A stretch of DNA of 8,095 nucleotides from Acidobacteriota bacterium (GTDB lineage Bacteria; Acidobacteriota; Blastocatellia; Pyrinomonadales; Pyrinomonadaceae): NCBI GenBank assembly GCA_003222855.1, contig QHXH01000314.1, positions 1 through 8,095 of the forward strand. The letters run 5' to 3'. The notes beneath the pieces were generated by a model that made no database searches, had not been told where the DNA came from, and worked only from the letters and a program-made list of their open reading frames with translations. Both the position numbers and the translations under genes were made by a program. Positions 1 to 6,612 of this stretch are shown in pieces; the first letter of the stretch is position 1, and every line of letters starts with the position of its first letter.

Positions 1-1723
1 ATAGCAGCGGCCCATCGCGACCCATCAATTCGCGCCGCACGATCTTGACTGGCGGGCTGCCGGCCTTGATGAAGCGATCGTGAAAAGCCTGAAGTGAAAA
101 CTGCCCGCCCGTCTTTCGCTGGTAATCGTCACGCAACTTCATGATTTCCAGTTTGCCGAGCGTGTACATCAGGTAAGTCGGATCGCCGGTGCCGCGTTTC
201 GTTTCCATCTCGCCGACCACCGGCACTTGATGCCCTTCTTTAATGAAAAATTCCCTGGCCTCAGCCATCGTCATCCCCTGCGTGTGCATGCGAATGCCCA
301 CGATATAGCGGCAGTCGCGCAGTAACGCATCAACTAATTGGGCCAGCCGATAGCGAGGATCATTATTGTAGAGGCCTTCGTCGAGCACCATCTGTTCGCT
401 GTAATGCGCCCAGCCTTCGGCATTCGATCCGGCTGAAGTGAGCTTTCGGACTTTCGAAAGTTCCGGCATGTTTTTTACCCAGAGAAATTGTGTGTAGTGA
501 CCGGGCCACACTTCGTGCACAGACACGTTACTGAGCAAAGGGAAGTTGTAGCCTTCGAGATACTCTTCCTGCTTGTCTTTGGGCCAGGACGGATCGGGAA
601 GGGTGATGTTGTAATAAGCTTCCGTTGCCTTCGTTTCGTATGGGCCGGGTGTGTCCATCGAAGCGAACGTCGTCGCGCGTGCAAACGAGGGTGTTTCGAC
701 GACCTTTGCCTGGTCGCCACCGGGAACGGTGATGATCTTTTTGTCGATGAGGAACTGCCGCAGCCCATCGAGTTGTTGTTGCGCCGAAGAAAGTAGTTTG
801 TCGGCGCCGGGATGATCCTTTTCCAGCTCTTTCAACACCTCTTCCGGCTTCTTGTTTGGATCAATGCGACGCGCGGTATCGATGAACGCCTGCTGATCTT
901 TGTGTAACTGCGCGTACCCAATCTCGAGCAGACGCCGAAGCGGCACGTCGACCATCTCGTCATACAAAAGTTTCAGTCGATAATTTTCCGCGCCGATTGC
1001 AAAAGTGCCGCGCGACTTTGGCAACAAATCCTTTTGCAGCCATGACAGGTAATCGTTTAGCGCGGCGATCGCTGAGTCGTTGCTACGCTTGAATTCAGCC
1101 AGCAGTGGGGCGTCTTTAACGTCGCTAAAACTTTCGGGAACTGTGGTTTTGAAAAAATCCGTATTGCCCGGCAACTGCTCGATCGCAATGTCTGTATAGA
1201 TCTTTGGCGGATTAAGCAGCACCGCACGGGCCTGCATCAATGCGCGCGGAATTTGTTTCTCGCGCGCGATGACTGAACGCAGACGTTCGTCAGACGGAGC
1301 AAAGTTCCGCTTGATCAAAGAGAAGATGCTGCTCGTGACGGCGCTCGAATAGTTGTCCGGGTTCTTCCGCCACATCTGTACGCGATCCTCTTCCAGCAAT
1401 GCGCTGTGAATCGTCGTAATCATGATCTCGCGGTCGTCGCGATCGAGTTGCGAGAGTGCTTGCGGATTAATCGCCTGAAATGCGGCCAGATACCGGAGCA
1501 ACCGGCGACGGTTTGCTTGATGAGCGGCCAGCGAAAAGTCTTCCAACTGACTATCGTATTGGTGAAAACCGGTGATGGTCGCCTGCGAGGGATTGGCTTT
1601 GAAGTAGTCTTCAAAGTATGCGTCAACCAGTTGGTGAAACGAGCGCGGCTTGGCGTTGATTGAAACCGAACCAGCCATCACAATAACGACTAACCACAGA
1701 AAAATGCGTCCCGAACTTCTCAT
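1..1723 (-). CDS. DUF885 family exported metallopeptidase-like protein, C-terminus cut by window edge
   Basis: The minus-strand frame is open from an ATG at 1723 to the window edge, giving 574 visible codons. DUF885 proteins are usually about 580-610 residues, so only a short C-terminal tail is missing. Residues 1-24 look like a signal peptide: Arg near the start, a hydrophobic run FLWLVVIVMAG, then cleavage after SINA. The protein is therefore probably periplasmic or secreted. The zinc-site signature is HEVWPGHY at residues 403-410 (bases 494-517), an HExxxGH motif with likely ligands H403 and H409 and catalytic E404. It is followed by GWAHYSEQM at 437-445 (bases 389-415), whose E443 is a candidate third ligand. 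This pairing is diagnostic of DUF885. The family is widely treated as peptidase-like, but substrate is unknown. The start is supported by GGAGG five bases upstream. It is the last visible gene of the minus-strand cluster, 114 nt after its neighbour. Confidence 0.9.
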   Translation of the reverse strand, partial: MRSSGRIFLWLVVIVMAGSVSINAKPRSFHQLVDAYFEDYFKANPSQATITGFHQYDSQLEDFSLAAHQANRRRLLRYLAAFQAINPQALSQLDRDDREIMITTIHSALLEEDRVQMWRKNPDNYSSAVTSSIFSLIKRNFAPSDERLRSVIAREKQIPRALMQARAVLLNPPKIYTDIAIEQLPGNTDFFKTTVPESFSDVKDAPLLAEFKRSNDSAIAALNDYLSWLQKDLLPKSRGTFAIGAENYRLKLLYDEMVDVPLRRLLEIGYAQLHKDQQAFIDTARRIDPNKKPEEVLKELEKDHPGADKLLSSAQQQLDGLRQFLIDKKIITVPGGDQAKVVETPSFARATTFASMDTPGPYETKATEAYYNITLPDPSWPKDKQEEYLEGYNFPLLSNVSVHEVWPGHYTQFLWVKNMPELSKVRKLTSAGSNAEGWAHYSEQMVLDEGLYNNDPRYRLAQLVDALLRDCRYIVGIRMHTQGMTMAEAREFFIKEGHQVPVVGEMETKRGTGDPTYLMYTLGKLEIMKLRDDYQRKTGGQFSLQAFHDRFIKAGSPPVKIVRRELMGRDGPLL

Positions 1724-1726
1724 TCG

Positions 1727-1733
1727 CTCCTCC
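1727..1733 (-). promoter_or_regulatory. Shine-Dalgarno site of the DUF885 gene
   Basis: The minus strand reads GGAGGAG, then CGA, then the ATG at 1723. The GGAGG core is five bases from the start codon, which supports ATG 1723 as the true start and places the signal peptide at the N-terminus. Confidence 0.7.
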
Positions 1734-1753
1734 GGCCGGAAGATTGAAGTCTA

Positions 1754-1770
1754 GCAAGTTGCACACTTGC
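1754..1770. repeat. Short inverted repeat upstream of the DUF885 gene
   Basis: GCAAGT (1754-1759) and ACTTGC (1765-1770) form a perfect 6-bp stem around the 5-nt loop TGCAC. It lies in the 114-bp gap between the small hypothetical gene and the DUF885 start, about 30 nt before that start. No clear T-run follows on the minus strand, so it is not a typical terminator. It could be an operator, a leader hairpin or a dispersed repeat. Function is not known. Confidence 0.35.
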
Positions 1771-1837
1771 GGCCAAAGCGCATTTTGACGCCTTACCCAT
1801 AATCAGGGGCTGCTCTTGATTGGCCGAGACCCAAAAT

Positions 1838-2182
1838 CTACATAGTCGTCTCTGCCAGGTTGGATTTGTACTCTCGAAGCCCGGGCGGTGTTTTGACGTC
1901 AAGATATACCCAGCTTGGTGGGACCACATCTGCAGGCAGCTCAAAAAACCAGGTAGGCGAGTCACTGCGCTTGCCGCCATAGTACGCTTTAAACGTTCTT
2001 TTTTGTTTGCTAATAAACGTCACACCTGGTGCGGAAGTATTAATTCGCAATTTCGGGCGCGTGAGGGTGTTCGGTCCGGCGGGAAAACTAATACTATATC
2101 TGTACCGGGTGTAGGAGACACCATTCTTGTCGTAAGGTTCCTGTCCAAGAAACGTGATCGTGAAATCGGGACCCGTAGGCAT
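1838..2182 (-). CDS. Small hypothetical protein, 114 aa
   Basis: I do not recognise this protein. The start ATG at 2182 is preceded by a strong AAGGAGG site, and the gene is in the same direction as its neighbours, which is why I prefer it to the overlapping open frame on the opposite strand. The product is rich in aromatic residues, Pro, Thr and Ser (for example YTRYRYSI, TWFFELP, SWVYLDV), which suggests a small beta-rich fold. There is no signal peptide, membrane segment or Cys, so it is probably cytosolic. It starts 59 nt after the ispH stop and ends 114 nt before the DUF885 gene, so it may be transcribed with ispH. Nothing in the sequence links it functionally to either neighbour. Confidence 0.65.
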   Translation of the reverse strand: MPTGPDFTITFLGQEPYDKNGVSYTRYRYSISFPAGPNTLTRPKLRINTSAPGVTFISKQKRTFKAYYGGKRSDSPTWFFELPADVVPPSWVYLDVKTPPGLREYKSNLAETTM

Positions 2183-2192
2183 TTGAAGTTCT

Positions 2193-2199
2193 CCTCCTT
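2193..2199 (-). promoter_or_regulatory. Strong Shine-Dalgarno site of the 114-aa gene
   Basis: The minus strand carries AAGGAGG, extended to AAGGAGGAG, 8-10 bases before the ATG at 2182. It is the best match to the anti-Shine-Dalgarno sequence in the window and decides the start and strand of this small gene. Confidence 0.7.
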
Positions 2200-2201
2200 A
2201 A

Positions 2202-2215
2202 AGAGCCGATGCTCT
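2202..2215. other. Small hairpin just before the 114-aa gene's ribosome binding site
   Basis: AGAGC and GCTCT form a 5-bp stem around a 4-nt loop, two to three bases upstream of AAGGAGG on the minus strand. It lacks a T-run, so a terminator for ispH is unlikely. It might influence access to the ribosome binding site, but a stem this short could be chance. Confidence 0.2.
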
Positions 2216-2241
2216 AATTCGGAAATGGCAACCTGCCAGGG

Positions 2242-3096
2242 TTAGAGAGGGCGGCCCACCTCTCGCAGGCGCGTGACGACTTGATCAATTAACATTAACC
2301 AGTTCGGCGTTGAAGCTCCGGCCGTCACCCCGACGCGCTTAGCTTCACGCAAATCTGCCGGATCGATCTCATCCTGAGTTTCTATCAAAAAGCTTTTCGC
2401 GCATTGTTCCTGACAGACGGCGAGCAGCTTGATGCTGTTCGAAGAGTGTTTGCCGCCGATGATGTAGAAGACATCGACCAGGCCGGCCAGAGCGCGCGCC
2501 GCATCCTGACGATCGCGCGTGGCTGAACAAATCGTATTCACGACCTGCGGTTCCGCATCGGCTTTTGCCTTAACTGCTTCGGCAACTTCCAAAAACGTTT
2601 TTAGTTTCAGCGTGGTTTGCGAAACCACGAGGGGCGCGTGCAACGAAGGAAGATGCTGCACTTCCTCGGCGTCGCGCACAACGAATGTATTGTTCGGCGC
2701 GTAACCCACGACGCCAATCATCTCCGGATGATCAGGATTGCCCGCGACGACGACATGCCGGCCGTCTTTCGCGGCGCGCTCGGCGAGACGCTGAACGCGA
2801 GTAACAAAGGGACAAGTCGCATCGACGACTTGCGCGGCGCGCTTTTCCAATTCCGCCTGGACCTGCGGCGTGACGCCGTGGGCGCGAATGACGGCAATCT
2901 CGTTTTTGGAAACTTGCGCGGGATCCTGGACGGTGGAAACGCCTTCGCATTCCAGGCGCTGCATCTCCTGCGTGTTGTGGATGAGGGGTCCGAGTGTGCG
3001 CACCGGCGCGCCTACGCCGAGGGCGTCTTCAACCATTTCGACCGCGCGCTCAACACCAAAGCAAAAACCGTATTCGTTGGCTAATAAGACTTCCAT
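2242..3096 (-). CDS. ispH: 4-hydroxy-3-methylbut-2-enyl diphosphate reductase (IspH/LytB)
   Basis: IspH carries out the last step of the MEP pathway in the cytosol. It reductively dehydroxylates HMBPP to IPP and DMAPP with a [4Fe-4S] cluster. The three cluster cysteines are present: C12 in GFCFGV, C95 in DATCPFV and C190 in NTICSAT. The substrate-site residues are also recognisable: H40 (LIHNTQ), H73 (RAHGV), H123 and E125 (DHPE), the Thr pair in SQTTL (161-162), KHSSNS at 216-221 and TAGASTPNW at 258-266. At 284 aa it is a compact full-length member. The ATG at 3096 gives the canonical MEVLLAN start, although no good Shine-Dalgarno is visible. It begins 14 nt after the Uma2 gene stop, so translational or transcriptional coupling to that gene is likely. 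The gene is expected to be essential if no second isoprenoid route exists. Confidence 0.97.
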   Translation of the reverse strand: MEVLLANEYGFCFGVERAVEMVEDALGVGAPVRTLGPLIHNTQEMQRLECEGVSTVQDPAQVSKNEIAVIRAHGVTPQVQAELEKRAAQVVDATCPFVTRVQRLAERAAKDGRHVVVAGNPDHPEMIGVVGYAPNNTFVVRDAEEVQHLPSLHAPLVVSQTTLKLKTFLEVAEAVKAKADAEPQVVNTICSATRDRQDAARALAGLVDVFYIIGGKHSSNSIKLLAVCQEQCAKSFLIETQDEIDPADLREAKRVGVTAGASTPNWLMLIDQVVTRLREVGRPL

Positions 3097-3110
3097 TTTG
3101 ATTTTCTGTT

Positions 3111-3716
3111 CTAGACTAATCCTGCAAATAATTCATCGACCGAAACGCGCCAACCATTCAGCACGCGCGATTCTGCAACTTCACCCTTGCCGTATCGCAC
3201 AATTTCCCACACAGGAAAGTTCTCTTTCACAATTCGATTACGAACTTCGATCGTTACGCCGTCAGAGTCGATTAGCCAAAGTTCCTGCACGCCCAAAGCA
3301 AGATAGGTGTCGGCTTTCGTGGTGTGATCATAGATTGCCGATGACTTAGAAAAATATTCGAACACGATGTCCGCCGATGTGCGGCGCTTACCCATTTTTT
3401 CCGCCAATGTGTTTGAGACATACATCATGTCGGGTTCAAGGTACGTGTCATCAGTATAAATGGGTGCTTGCGGATGGTAGACCTTGCCCGGATCACCGTG
3501 GCTCGCAACAAACAGAACCAATGATTTGTTCAAACGAGCGTCGACATCATCATGAGGCCAATCGGGCGGTGGAACCATAAACAGGTATCCTTTGATCAAT
3601 TCGTAGTGGGATCGATCCGTCGGCTCAGGCAGCGCCCAAAATTCTTCGAGCGTGTATTGCCTCACCAACGGCGAGAAGGACACAGGACTTGTGGCTGGAG
3701 CGTCTACGACTTGCAT
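3111..3716 (-). CDS. Uma2 family endonuclease-like protein (DUF820)
   Basis: Uma2/DUF820 proteins have a PD-(D/E)XK nuclease-like fold. Their cellular role is mostly unknown, and they are often present in many copies in cyanobacteria and acidobacteria. The 201-aa length is typical. Visible family marks are YELIKGYL at 38-45, LEPDMMYV at 93-100 (acidic D96), VFEYFSKSS at 118-126 (E120), the conserved D-x-K region with K134, and LGVQELWLIDSD at 141-152. The usual VVEVLSPS block is altered here to VFEYFSKSS, but the acidic residue is kept, so the active site appears intact. The ATG at 3716 lacks a clear Shine-Dalgarno. The gene lies 64 nt after the helicase fragment and 14 nt before ispH. The tight link to ispH probably reflects shared transcription rather than shared function. 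No partner toxin or antitoxin is evident. Confidence 0.9.
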   Translation of the reverse strand: MQVVDAPATSPVSFSPLVRQYTLEEFWALPEPTDRSHYELIKGYLFMVPPPDWPHDDVDARLNKSLVLFVASHGDPGKVYHPQAPIYTDDTYLEPDMMYVSNTLAEKMGKRRTSADIVFEYFSKSSAIYDHTTKADTYLALGVQELWLIDSDGVTIEVRNRIVKENFPVWEIVRYGKGEVAESRVLNGWRVSVDELFAGLV

Positions 3717-3780
3717 CGTATGTTCGTTAAACTCGATTCTAACACAGTCAACATAATGAGTCTTGGCAACGCGAATTCGA

Positions 3781-5643
3781 TCACCTCACTGGCTCGCGCA
3801 ACACAATCTCAGCCGCTTGCGCAGCCAATTTCGCTGCTTCGGCGTGCGTCACCCGCAAGCCGGCAATCTGCAGCAACGCTTCTCCCGTTCGTGACAGCAG
3901 TCTAATCAGATCACCTTCTTCAGCGCGGGTCTCATGGACGAGAAAGGGCCAATCCGCGCCACGCGCCCACAAAGCCGCGGCGGCGGCCGCCGAGAAGTTA
4001 ATTTCCGGCGCGGCTTCGATTCCCTGCTTCCATTCTTCGTTCGACACCTCAAACGAAACTTCTTCGAACTTGATCAGCAGACTAACGATCGAGTCGTCGA
4101 GCTCTAATTCGCCGTAATCTCGATCCTCGTCGGCAGCCAGCGCCGCGACCAACGCTGCAACCTCGGTTTCGGCCAGCGAAGCAAACAGGTTGCGCTGCAA
4201 AGCTTCGCCGATCAGCAAAGGCCGATCGACGCGCAAATCTGCCAGCCATTTTCCCCGCTCAGTTACTCGTTCGGCGGCGAAATCAAGATAGCCAAACTGG
4301 TCCAGAACGCGGGCGCAGCGTTCAAATGGCTCCCATATCTGGCTCCGCAATTGATCGATTTGACGAGACGCACGTTCGATGGCGGCTGCTTCAGGTTGGA
4401 CCGACCATAACGACTCAATGGCCGATTTGTTCTGACCTGGCGATAACGAATCGATCAGATCGCTGATCAATCTAATCGAGTCTTCCTCGCCGGCCTGCGC
4501 ATCGCGCAAACGAGGCTCGGGCAAAGTTAGTTCGTCGGCCCGCTGATGCACTTCGTGGAATGCGTCGCCTATCTGATCGAGCTTCGTTGAAAACTTCGGC
4601 GCGAACACGCGGCCAATTCTCTGCAGTGGAAATGAGGCGGTGCGTCCGTCCTCTCGCATCGCCGTCACGCCATCGCGACCGCGCGCCGTCACCAGCGCGA
4701 GACGCTTGCCGCTGCGCCCGATTGCTACCACGCGCCCAACCTTCACCACTTGATTCAGCCAACGCTGCCGCATTTCGCGACGCGTCTGCGGCGCACCTTC
4801 GATCAGACGCGAGCGCGCGCTCGCAAGACGTTCCAGTCCGAGCACTGCCGATACAGGCAAATCGATTGACGCTTGCTCGAGTCGTTCGCGAATCCGCTGC
4901 TCATTCTCCTGACGGCCTTGCTCGAGTTGATGAATGCGCGGTAAGAGATTGCGATAAGCAAAACTTCGCTCGGCAATCGCCCGCACTTGCGCGAAGTTTC
5001 CGAACGCGTCAAGCAAATTCAAAAGTGAAGTGTAAGTCGCGTGAAACTGGCTTTCGAGATCGTCGGGCGGCGCGGCAAGCAACTCAGCAATCTTCTGCGG
5101 ATTCTGGTGGGGCCCGGGCGCGGCGATGATGAAACCCACGCGATCTTTTCCGCGACGTCCTGCGCGGCCGGTCATCTGCTGTAACTCAGACGCGGTCAAC
5201 GATTGCCAGCCGTTGCTGGTGCGACGATCAGCGACGGTCACCACAACCGTGCGCGCGGGAAAATCGACGCCGGCGGCAACGGTCGCAGTGGCGAAAATCG
5301 CATCGAGCAATCCCGCGCTCATCATTTTTTCGATTACCAGTTTCCATGCCGGCAAGTGGCCCGCATGATGAGACGCAATGCCACCGCGCACGATCGTGTC
5401 CCAGTGACGATGTTTACGTATTTCGGGATGTTGTTCGGCCAAGCTGTTCATAAAGTCGCGGCGCGCTTCACGGCGATCATCTTTTGAAGAGCGACGACTC
5501 AAGGCAGCTTCGGATGCAGCTTCATCGCAGCGGCGGCGAGTTGGCAGAAAGATTATGGCCGGCAACAAATTGTAAGAGCCAAGCGCCGCAAGCAGTGTCG
5601 CGGGAGGCATTTCCGGCATGCGCAGTTTCATGTTCACGTGCAA
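3781..5643 (-). CDS. Ski2-like helicase, C-terminal fragment (RecA2 domain and C-terminal extension)
   Basis: This 620-codon frame begins nominally at TTG 5643. GTG 5637 and ATG 5631 are alternatives, and the frame is open without a stop up to 5745, so the N-terminus is not a natural start. It holds the second RecA-like domain of an SF2 helicase: motif IV-type AIIFLPTRRRCDEA (29-42), SHHAGH (91-96), motif V ATATVAAGVDFPART (118-132) and motif VI QQMTGRAGRRG (155-165). The stretch FHATYTSLLNLLDAFGN (200-216) followed by AERSFAYRN resembles the winged-helix region after motif VI in Ski2/Mtr4-type helicases. Residues 240-620 are an extension with a charged helical part and a long Ala/Glu/Leu-rich C-terminal part that I cannot assign. 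Alone it lacks the Walker A and DEAH motifs, so it cannot hydrolyse ATP. The gene ends 64 nt before the Uma2 gene. Confidence 0.85.
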   Translation of the reverse strand: MHVNMKLRMPEMPPATLLAALGSYNLLPAIIFLPTRRRCDEAASEAALSRRSSKDDRREARRDFMNSLAEQHPEIRKHRHWDTIVRGGIASHHAGHLPAWKLVIEKMMSAGLLDAIFATATVAAGVDFPARTVVVTVADRRTSNGWQSLTASELQQMTGRAGRRGKDRVGFIIAAPGPHQNPQKIAELLAAPPDDLESQFHATYTSLLNLLDAFGNFAQVRAIAERSFAYRNLLPRIHQLEQGRQENEQRIRERLEQASIDLPVSAVLGLERLASARSRLIEGAPQTRREMRQRWLNQVVKVGRVVAIGRSGKRLALVTARGRDGVTAMREDGRTASFPLQRIGRVFAPKFSTKLDQIGDAFHEVHQRADELTLPEPRLRDAQAGEEDSIRLISDLIDSLSPGQNKSAIESLWSVQPEAAAIERASRQIDQLRSQIWEPFERCARVLDQFGYLDFAAERVTERGKWLADLRVDRPLLIGEALQRNLFASLAETEVAALVAALAADEDRDYGELELDDSIVSLLIKFEEVSFEVSNEEWKQGIEAAPEINFSAAAAAALWARGADWPFLVHETRAEEGDLIRLLSRTGEALLQIAGLRVTHAEAAKLAAQAAEIVLREPVR

Positions 5644-5664
5644 CGAAGGACGATCACGCCTCTC

Positions 5665-5684
5665 GCCCTCCCTTACGGTCGGGC
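5665..5684. repeat. REP-like hairpin inside the helicase locus
   Basis: On the minus strand the arms GCCCGACC and GGGAGGGC flank the tetraloop GTAA. Six Watson-Crick pairs surround two tandem G-A mismatches, and GTAA would be a GNRA-type loop in RNA. Such compact imperfect palindromes are typical of REP elements, which are dispersed in many bacterial genomes. It lies in the linker between the two helicase RecA domains, 10-60 nt past the frame change. In the downstream frame it is read as SPTVREGE. I have an impression that similar coding words recur in Blastocatellia proteins, but this is unverified. There is only one copy in this window. Confidence 0.4.
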
Positions 5685-5692
5685 TTCTGACA

Positions 5693-5887
5693 CTATCTGC
5701 TTCTATAGTCTCTACCTGAACGGCGCGACTCTTCCCGACGCTCGATCATCGCAGCAATTTCGCGATTCAATTTCCTGTTTTCGTCAAGCAAGGGCACCAG
5801 TCTTTTATCCGGCATCATGAAGGCCGCGCGCAGCGGCACGGGTCGATTGCCCGGACGAGCCACAACCCGACAATGAACGCCCCGCAA
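5693..5887 (-). other. Orphan middle piece of the broken helicase
   Basis: This 64-codon open stretch lies directly after the TAG at 5890-5888 and is in the same frame as the N-terminal fragment. Its residues (RGVHCRVVARPG, RPVPLRAAFMMPD, RLVPLLDENRKLNREI) match what is expected of the helicase just after motif III. It is therefore helicase coding sequence read past a stop, not an independent gene. It ends at a TAG after SGRDYRSR, where the frame has already diverged from the downstream fragment. Confidence 0.7.
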
Positions 5888-6565
5888 CTAGCTGATCCAA
5901 CCAGCAAATTCTGGCGCGTTTCCGATCGTTGCTGAAAGCAGCAGCATGCGAATTCGTGTGGGCGTCAGGATAATTGCTTCTTCCCAAACATGTCCGCGAT
6001 CTTCATCAGCCAGATAATGCGCTTCATCGAACACCACCATATCGGCACGCACTTCGTCGCCCCCGCGAAGCGCATCAAACAATTGATTCCGAAAGATCTC
6101 AGTCGTGCCAACGATCAATGGAGCGTCGGAATTCTCTTTTCGATCTCCGGTCAGAATACCTACGCGCTCTGCGCCAAACTCTTCGGTGAATTCAGCGTAC
6201 TTTGAATTCGTCAGCGCCTTGAGCGGCGTCGTATACCACGCTTGTTTTCCGCCGTCGAGCAGGCGCCGAATTTCTTCCCGCGCAATCCAGGTTTTGCCGC
6301 TGCCTGTCGGCGCGGTCACTAGCACATCTTCCGATTCGAGTGCAGCTAATGCTTCGAGTTGAAACGGGTCCGGTTGGAAAGGGGCCGGCTTTGGCGCCCC
6401 GATTCCGGCGAGTAACTCGCGCAATTCACGATTGTAAGGGCCCACGTCCCGTGATCGCTCTCGGCTTCCACTGCTTGCCGGCAGCGTGCCGGCATCAGGA
6501 CGCCGCGGACGCTTGCGATCACCCCGGCGTCGCTCGTGAAATCTGTCGGATCGCCGCATGGACAC
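5888..6565 (-). CDS. Ski2-like DExH helicase, N-terminal fragment (RecA1 domain)
   Basis: This 225-aa product holds the ATP-binding half of an SF2 helicase. Residues 1-40 are a basic, disordered-looking tail rich in Arg. PFQPDPFQLEAL (62-73) resembles a Q-motif region. Walker A is APTGSGKT (85-92), motif Ia TTPLKAL (112-118), and LTGDRKEN (138-145) with GTTEIFRNQL (153-162) follows. Motif II is DEAH (180-183) and motif III SAT (211-213). It stops at TAG 5890-5888 only 12 residues after SAT, which is not a domain end. The start is GTG 6565 or ATG 6559; an in-frame stop lies just upstream. A TAGAAT box directly before the GTG sits where a -10 element would give a nearly leaderless mRNA starting at ATG 6559, but no good -35 is visible. 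If intact, the full protein would be an ATP-dependent RNA or DNA helicase. Confidence 0.85.
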   Translation of the reverse strand: MSMRRSDRFHERRRGDRKRPRRPDAGTLPASSGSRERSRDVGPYNRELRELLAGIGAPKPAPFQPDPFQLEALAALESEDVLVTAPTGSGKTWIAREEIRRLLDGGKQAWYTTPLKALTNSKYAEFTEEFGAERVGILTGDRKENSDAPLIVGTTEIFRNQLFDALRGGDEVRADMVVFDEAHYLADEDRGHVWEEAIILTPTRIRMLLLSATIGNAPEFAGWIS

Positions 6566-6612
6566 ATTCTAGGGCAAGCTGTGACTCGCATACAGCTACG
6601 AATATCCGGTTC

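Larger units (their letters stand above)
3781..6565 (-). pseudogene. Ski2-like DExH helicase gene, interrupted by an amber codon and a frame change
   Basis: Read together, the locus encodes one superfamily 2 helicase of about 927 residues with all motifs in order. Motifs I-III lie in the upstream fragment (6565-5888), motifs IV-VI in the downstream one (5643-3781). The first frame meets TAG at 5890-5888 after GWIS, yet continues sensibly in the same frame (LRGVHCRVVARPG, then PVPLRAAFMMPD). It ends at a second TAG at 5695-5693. The downstream frame is open from 5745, so the shift lies between about 5745 and 5693 and equals one extra base or two missing bases. The whole locus is 2785 nt, a multiple of three plus one, which fits a single net +1 change. 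No start codon with a ribosome binding site is evident for the second half. The options are a recent pseudogene, sequencing errors, or (less likely) recoding. Confidence 0.65.

Noticed and set aside
1720..1980. Minus-strand open frame of 86 codons between the 114-aa gene and DUF885
   Set aside because: It overlaps the end of the 114-aa gene and the DUF885 ribosome binding site, in a frame with no recognisable protein.
1820..2245. Plus-strand open frame of 141 codons with TTG start
   Set aside because: It overlaps the minus-strand 114-aa gene, which has a strong Shine-Dalgarno and runs with its neighbours. The plus-strand product has no recognisable domain and no ribosome binding site.
2617..3349. 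Plus-strand open frames opposite ispH and the Uma2 gene
   Set aside because: They are antisense shadows of well-identified genes and have Arg-rich, non-protein-like composition.
4560..5129. Plus-strand open frame of 189 codons opposite the helicase
   Set aside because: It is rich in Arg, Ala and Ser, as expected of a GC-driven antisense frame, and has no motif.
5693..5745. Programmed +1 frameshift in the helicase
   Set aside because: No clear slippery site was recognised, and a separate amber codon upstream would still block full-length translation.
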